Of a stretch of 64,000 nt of DNA, positions 57,738 to 64,000 are shown piece by piece. The stretch covers positions 68,684,178 through 68,748,177 of the forward strand of contig NC_092354.1 in NCBI RefSeq assembly GCF_963676685.1. The letters are read 5' to 3'. Under the pieces are notes generated by a model. The model saw nothing but the letters and a program-made list of their open reading frames with translations, made no database searches and had not been told where the DNA came from. A program made the position numbers and the translations under genes. Source of the DNA: Mytilus edulis (taxonomy: Eukaryota; Mollusca; Bivalvia; Mytilida; Mytilidae). Positions within the stretch are counted from its first letter, which is position 1, and every line of letters begins with the position of its first letter.

Positions 57738-60700
57738 CTAAAAAATAAGTAAAGTTTTTACATTAGTAATTCACAAAATTACAAAATGATAGGAAATTAA
57801 ATCACGAAAGGAAAAAGTTAGGTAAAGACTATATTTGACCAGAATAGTGAGTCCATTGTTTCAGACAAATTGATGAAATTTAAAAGCTTGTGTCAGAGGA
57901 CCATTGTTGGCATAGTTTTACGTATTTAACGTTAATATTTTACATAAATAGCCATTTTTTGGAAAATGATAAAAAATCGTGTAGATACATAGAAATTGTA
58001 TACTTTTTAAAACATATGGCGTTGGGTTTTGACATACATTATTCCTGTCAAATATGTTTAGTAAAATGGAATTTTTTTTTCTCGACGCATGCGCATTATG
58101 TTTCATGGCCAAGTATCAAATGATATTCACCGGTTTTAATTGACCTTTTTTTTTTAAACCAAAGTTGAATCGTTGCAGATTCAATGCTATAATACTTGCA
58201 ATACACATAGATGGTCACTGTCCTTTTTTTTTTACCTCATGCAATTTAGTTATCTTACCTTGATGCTAGAGGTTTTCATTGTTTATTGGACGATAATAGG
58301 TAAAATACATACAAACAACACATTTTTGTTCGAAACATGCTAAATGGAAAGCACAGGAAAGATACCCGATTAACCTAAAAATGGGCAAATTCGTACCGAA
58401 GAATACACAAAATAAAACATACTTTTTCTAAACGTTGATATTGTGGATGATGGTGTGGTTTACAAGATTGGTTGGACACAGTGTTGTATGCTGTCAATAA
58501 AGCCCATCGTCTGTTTGCACTACTGTTCTGTCCGCTACAGTGCAATAGGTTGCAATGAAAAAATAGAGCGTCTCCTTAAAAAAATAACCATGGTTTAAGA
58601 AAATTTAAACACAATAACTAATATTTTACATATCACTGATATGCTTTTACACTTAATGTAAGTTTGCATTGTATATCTATATCATGTCCCTATTTTCTTA
58701 GAGCAAAACACATAAAAAGCGTCTCAAACACTCAGCTTACTTTTCCAGCTGCAATCGATGATGAGCTTCTAATGTATTTTTGTTTGTATTTTTTATATAA
58801 CTATGCGTAAGGGAGAAGGAAGACATTTTTGTTTTCAAGGATGCACGAGTGTGCAAAAAAATCACCAACAATTGAAACATTTTTTTTTCATTACAAATTT
58901 TATTTATTACACTATTCGTTGTTACTCTATGCTATTGTACAAAAATCAGCCAAACAAACCGATTCGTTTTGGCCCCAGATGACTTTTAAAATATGTCTAT
59001 CATTGAAAAAGTTCAAAATTATCTCTCTTTGGTGAAACAGGCCATGTTTCCCCATTTAAATTGAAATAACTTTCATTACTCATCGGTGACCTATATTTTT
59101 TACCGAATAAGGTGTACTTAGACTTAACTATTGTAAAATGTAAACACAAATCGCTTATATTTTACAATAGTCAATATGGACAACAATGATACATAGCTCA
59201 AAATTTATAATCATTATTCATCATATTTTTTACAGTAAAAGAAATAACAAAACATTGTCCAATTTAAAATAAAAGTGAGTTAGTTAAATCGTTTCTACTT
59301 AAAATTCCCCTTAAAGTCGCGAACGTTCTTTCATTTTGTACAACACTCGTGAACAGCAAAACGCAATATATGTACATGTATATCAATACGAAAACATGCT
59401 TGCGATATTTGTTTAGCTATTAATGTATGAAAATAAACCCCAATGCAGTATAAATGTTAAGTTGTCAGTTGTTTGGAATTATTTCATTCTATTTCAGATG
59501 TTGGTCTTTACGAATACGATAGGTCAATGTTTTCGTCGCAAACCAAAGCACATGCGTTGCATATTAGTTTTGCAAGTGTATATATGTTTGTTCTAGTTAA
59601 AATACTAATCATGGTCATTCTACATTAAATAATGAGATGATATTTCACCTGGATTTAGTAAGCAGTATTTCATCGGAAAACGGTCCATTATTTTATCAAG
59701 TCTTGACGGATCATTGACAGTCAGTTGCCCTTCTAATTTGTGATCTAGACGTCCGCATTTGTGAGAGCCTTCTATTATCTGTCACCAAAAAATAGGCTAC
59801 GTTATTCAAAAAACAAAAGACAACATGGTAGTTATATCATAGTGTATTAATATGACATATGCTCATCATGTTATTGTGGGAAAACATTTTTCTGTTGAAC
59901 TGATAATTTTCTTTTTCATCTGCCGTCTGTTATTTCCTGTTTTTATGTTTCCTGACATAATGGAAGAAATGTTTGCCATTGAATTCTTAGAGATGTGGAG
60001 TTTCTCGTGCATCCTCTGTAACCGGACTCTTGTTCTAAATACATGTAGAAGTTATCTCCCCGCGTCTCTTTTTCTTGTAATTTTCAGTTCTCTAGAACCG
60101 TTATACTATCAACTAACGTTTTTCACAAATTGGTCGTATATTCAAACAAAAGAGTATTGCATGACATTTTATTAGAGTTATTTTTATTAAACAATGTGAT
60201 ATAAAGTGAGAAAGGTCAAGGAAATGTTCTTTATTCTTAACTTTACTTGATATTCTTATTTTAAAATACAATGTTTCTGGTGCCAATATTTCCCATGCAA
60301 AAACTTTCTTGTACGATCGCAACTTATATTGATATATCCGTATTGAAGACATTCATATGGCAATACAGTTTACTGGGTGTATCATAGATAATTGTACATG
60401 TACATTGACAGAAAAACGAAAACCATTAAAACATGTTTTGAAACATCTTTTTTTGTCCCTGAAATAAAAATATCAAAATGTGCCGCCTTTAAACTCAAAT
60501 TCAAGTATACAAGTTCTGTGTCTAGTCCTCTAAAGACGAAACAAGTCATGCTGTATTGTGTTATTCACTTAAGCATTGGTGACATTAATGATGTTTGTTG
60601 TATTAATTCATTATCCAGCTTAATCTAACGAACTGCTACGAGTAATAAAAAAAAAGCTTTTTTGTCTAAATATGATTACCTGTAAACATCCGTTTGTTTT

Positions 60701-63239
60701 CTCACATTTATCCAAGGCTATAAATACCGTCATCATATTTGGCTCCAAAAACTCATTTATATACCAATACCTGTAAAACAAGTTTATTGAATATAACAAA
60801 AAAGGTAAACACCTATTACTTGTTTGAGTAATGTAATTTATTATAAATCATTTCGGTAAACATACATAATTATTATAGAAATGTCCTCTTTAACGTATCA
60901 CTATGCGTTGCTGTACAAAAGGGTGAGATAAAAAGTATATTGCATACCCATAATCTTGATGCCACAAATGAGCTCCTCCTGTAAACGGCTCTTTGGTTAC
61001 TAACTTTCCATGATAGTGGTACACTTCGTCTCCAAGTAACTAAATAAAATGTTTGAATAAGGGAAAGGTTTTGTATCAAAAATAATATATTAAAATATTT
61101 TGCAAATTCAAGCTATCACTGGCACCAGTTTAGTCGGTGTTTCAAATTGGAACAAACATTTTCCAAGCCGATATACCGATACCATAAATATTATGTTAAA
61201 GTGTGTTTGCGTCTATCCTTGATTAAGAGAAAGTATAGTTTTTTTTACAAATCTTTAAAAAAACTTTAAATTGTTACATTCTGATATGTTTTATTTGATT
61301 TCTCAAACAATTTTTAGAATTGCAAGTGGTTTCTTCAAAAATTACAAATTTTAAATCAACTGATGTTCCAGTTCGGTGTATCTTAGAGTTTGCAACTGAG
61401 GGCCAAACTGTAATTAAAATATATTTATATTAGTACATTATATACGATGTTAATCTATTGGTTTAAGCATTACACTAATTTATAGATGTATACCTGTTGG
61501 CATGTCCCGGCTACTTTTTCCGATCTACTGACCATTCCACTGACGTCATTACCCGGATGTCCCCATATGGTCAATTTTGCTTCTCGACCTTGACAATCAG
61601 AAACCTTAAATATACATGTAGGGGGGCTTTGATTTGATAGAACTTCATGTTCTGAAAGCCAAATACAAGAACGTATCTGATTGATTTACAAATCGACTCG
61701 GTATCTAACATGCAGGTGTTTTTGCAATATGTTCTATTATTCAATTGTCCAATTTCAATTGCACTTATATTTTAAATTATTGAATCTATATACAAATAAC
61801 AAAAATTTGAATAAATACACCTTTCGTGTGAATACCATTTATAGCGAGAGGCTCGTACCTTATTATTCAGAGAGCCAAACATATGCAATACAATTAAAAA
61901 TACATGTTCACATCTTCTAATCAAATGAAGTAATTTGATATTCGTTGTAAGCCTTAATTTCGGACGTGTCGTTGATAACAGATAAAAATTACATAATATA
62001 TTCTTTACTTAACATGGTTGAATTTAGAAATTAAGCAAACTACATGATTAAGCATTAACATTAAGTGTCATGCATGTACACTTTTGTTTTACTGGATTGC
62101 ATTCTATGTTTCGTTGTTAATACTGTTTAATTATTATGACAACTTTACCTGAACTTTATTATTGTTTAAAAGCTCTGAAGTAGATGGATCTTCAAACTCT
62201 TTGATAAGTTTTTCTACTTCTGTTGCATCTAAGACATTTCTGAATAATAAAATGAAAATCAAACATGTATAAACGTGCAAAATAATTAACACAGCTTTTT
62301 GAGTTGATTGCAGATATTTATCTGTAATTTAGATAGTATATCGACTTATAGCCTAGTAATGAAAAAAAAAACAGATCTTTTTACCTGAGGAATAGATAAC
62401 CTGAGCTATATCTTGTAAAATAATATTAAGAATAACGAATGACCAAGGCTCTTCTACTTGGTTTTTAATTTAGTTTTTAAAATTTTGAATTTGTCTAAGA
62501 ACGTTATTGGAGAATGGTTCATCGAAACAAAATGTGCGTCTGACGTATTAAATTTCAATCCTGGTATATTTAATTTGGTGAGTTTATTCACTGACTGTTC
62601 AAGTTTGTTCACCTCATGAACATATTTGTTACATAAAATACATATTTGAAATTCACTTCTGCAAACTACACAGCAATATTCCTCTGTTGATTTTGGTGTG
62701 TCAACTGTTTCAATCGTGAATACAAAGCCCATTTATAACGCTGAGCAAGGCATAATGATATGGACGAAAAACTGCTTAATCATGTTAATTGCCTTTATTT
62801 GCTATTTGGAACGAAATAACGACATTCCTTTGGTAATTTTTAAGGTCCATTTTAAAGACAAAAACATTAAAAAAAATTACCGAACTCATTTTACTCGGAA
62901 AGTCTTTTATAATATGACACAATCCAAAGTTCAAACACAACAAACAAAAGGAACACAACTGTCATACTCTTGACATGGTACAGACATTTCGGTATGTAGA
63001 AAATGATGTATTAAACCTGGTTTTCTAACTATCGAACTTTCCCACGTCTTGTGTTGCATGTAATGTGTGATTTCAAGCGATATCCCAAAATTTCTTCCTT
63101 ATGACACCTTATACTACAACAACTATTTATAATTTGTATGGTTTTACGTCAACATACCTGATTACGATATATCCATACTTTTCAAAATCTGTTTTCACTT
63201 CTGGTGTCACTTGAAATGTATCTCCATTGAACTGATAGA
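57624..63239 (-). CDS. Phytanoyl-CoA dioxygenase (PhyH) family Fe(II)/2OG oxygenase, 8 exons, 5' end missing
   Basis: Exons (minus strand): 63158-63239, 62149-62239, 61494-61604, 60948-61039, 60680-60770, 59649-59778, 58423-58574, 57624-57737. All have AG/GT boundaries, and phases match from exon to exon (1,2,0,0,2,0,1,0). They give about 287 codons, near the usual family length of ~290-310. Iron ligands: His and Asp of HLWHQDYG in exon 4, and the distal His of NLLHCS in exon 7. The 2-oxoglutarate-binding Arg is in [18 protein letters not shown] and [12 protein letters not shown] are typical core blocks. The stop TAG is at 57624-57626. The first exon in the window starts in phase 1, so at least one upstream exon is missing. 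Closest in feel to invertebrate PhyH-domain proteins annotated as proline-hydroxylase-like; the substrate cannot be told from sequence. Confidence 0.87.
58423..58574 (-). CDS. PhyH gene exon G: distal His and 2OG-binding Arg
   Basis: Encodes [20 protein letters not shown] then [15 protein letters not shown]. Acceptor TTTAAG, donor GTATGT; phase 1 to 0. Confidence 0.9.
59127..59171. repeat. Hairpin-forming inverted repeat in PhyH intron
   Basis: Arms ACTATTGTAAAATGTAA and TTATATTTTACAATAGT pair with few mismatches across an 11-bp loop. Confidence 0.6.
59649..59778 (-). CDS. PhyH gene exon F
   Basis: Encodes [19 protein letters not shown] through MKYCLLNPG. Acceptor GACAG, donor GTGAAA; phase 0 to 1. 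Confidence 0.88.
60680..60770 (-). CDS. PhyH gene exon E
   Basis: Encodes [20 protein letters not shown] and [10 protein letters not shown], the core strand before the GSHK loop. Acceptor TTACAG, donor GTAATC; phase 2 to 0. Confidence 0.9.
60948..61039 (-). CDS. PhyH gene exon D: HxD iron-binding motif
   Basis: Encodes [20 protein letters not shown] followed by WHQDYG; the His-Gln-Asp triad holds two iron ligands. Acceptor TTTAG, donor GTATGC; phase 0 to 2. Confidence 0.9.
61494..61604 (-). CDS. PhyH gene exon C
   Basis: Encodes [20 protein letters not shown] and VAGTCQQ, a start-of-core segment. Acceptor TTTAAG, donor GTATAC; phase 0 to 0. Confidence 0.85.
62149..62239 (-). CDS. PhyH gene exon B
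   Basis: Encodes [19 protein letters not shown] and onward to NNNKVQ. Acceptor ATTCAG, donor GTAAAG; phase 2 to 0. Confidence 0.82.
62385..62575 (+). repeat. Degenerate retrozyme family 1 copy in PhyH intron
   Basis: Retains GAGGAATAGATAACCTGAGC, CAAGGCTCTTCTACTTG and the post-ribozyme GCGTCTGACGTATTAAATTT with AATCCTGGTA. The CTGATGA core is gone. Confidence 0.55.
63158..63239 (-). CDS. PhyH gene exon A (first one found)
   Basis: Encodes [20 protein letters not shown] and then YGYIVIR, the usual N-terminal lead-in of the fold. Acceptor TATGTAAG, donor GTATGT; phase 1 to 2. Confidence 0.75.
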
Positions 63240-64000
63240 CTTACATAACAGAAAAAAATATAAGACATGATACATGAAGAAGAACAAAAAAAATCAATAA
63301 TGTTAAAACAAAAGCGTTAGACAGGGACTATTTATACTATAATTGAAAAGGAAAAACAACTCAACCAAATACATCATACAGAACTAAAGACAGAAACTAC
63401 AAAATCAACTTAAATACGTGACCATAAGTGTTCCGATGGGGCAGTATTTGCCCTAACATTTATCACTCGTTTTGTTAATATTAATATCCAGGGGCCTGGT
63501 TTACGAAAGTATCTTATGACTAAGACATGTCATATGATGGTCTTATGACATGTCATAGTCGTAAGATATGTTTTCCAAAGTGTCCCAAGTTACGATTTAT
63601 CATAACTTTTGTCATAATCTTAAGACCCCTCGAGACATGACTATTGATGGTATTATTCTTATCAGCTAAAATTTTAATTCATAATGCACAGGCATTTTGT
63701 TAAGCGGGTACTCGAAACTTAAAAGTATTCACAGTTAAATAACAATGCATGTATGATAATACTCGAAAGCGAAGTTCAAGATTTATTATATATTACAAAA
63801 TAAATTTAAACAAATCATCAACTGATATTTCAATTCCTTTTAGTATGAAATTTCATATTCATTATAATGAAAAAAATAAAATATTCGTAAATAATAAGAA
63901 TGGAAATAACCAATATAATTTTGTATTCATACTTTTAATTTTTAATTTTACATTGATCACTTTTTAATTATTATTTAAAATAATAGAAAATAATGTTCAC
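63240..64000. other. Upstream of PhyH exon A: AT-rich DNA with a short inverted repeat
   Basis: No upstream coding exon could be identified. The inverted repeat 63512-63567 (ATCTTATGACTAAGACATGT and its partner ending GTCGTAAGAT) could form a hairpin and looks like a small MITE end. The 72-codon ORF at 63749-63967 has no features. Confidence 0.35.

Overview
This is AT-rich, intron-rich animal DNA that looks like a marine mussel (Mytilus or a close relative). The organism call rests on recognising dispersed repeat families and on retroelement protein types I associate with mussel genomes; it is not a database result. There are two host genes, both on the minus strand with long introns. Almost everything else is mobile or tandem DNA.

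Layout. 0-2.7 kb: a Penelope-like element (RT plus GIY-YIG) flanked by an inverted partial copy of itself. 2.8-7.1 kb: six copies of a tRNA-derived SINE ending in TA runs, a foldback element, and a tandem array of about 545-bp units, each carrying a hammerhead-ribozyme motif. 7.2-8.8 kb: a non-autonomous PIF/Harbinger-like element with TAA target duplication. 9.0-19.1 kb: four tandem 2.42-kb units, each with a second type of hammerhead motif; the first unit holds a clean 392-bp TTAA-flanked MITE. 19.1-23.3 kb: a decayed Ty3/gypsy element (minus). 25.5-27.2 kb: a 499-codon ORF with an SGNH-hydrolase-like domain and a hexapeptide-repeat tail. 27.8-32.6 kb: an L1/Tx1-type LINE (minus) interrupted by a CR1/Jockey-type LINE (plus) with an 11-bp target duplication. 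34.1-49.3 kb: an EGF/immunoglobulin-domain gene (minus), seven exons found, with a second Penelope-like remnant, a 21-bp minisatellite and several MITEs in its introns. 49.9-54.9 kb: retrozyme-like hammerhead repeats (including a 357-bp trimer) and a palindrome-rich foldback element. 57.6-63.2 kb: a phytanoyl-CoA dioxygenase (PhyH) family gene (minus), eight exons found, complete except for its first exon(s).

The strongest unusual signal is RNA-level. Two unrelated tandem-repeat families carry type I hammerhead motifs with the same architecture (6-bp stem I, 4-bp stem II, about 2-bp stem III with a 4-nt loop) but with compensating base changes. This matches animal retrozymes, small non-autonomous retroelements that replicate through circular RNA. 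Twelve loci of family 1 and three of family 2 are visible, from nearly intact to clearly broken.

The two host genes have no visible functional link. One is a cell-surface or secreted adhesion-type protein; the other is an Fe(II)/2-oxoglutarate oxygenase.
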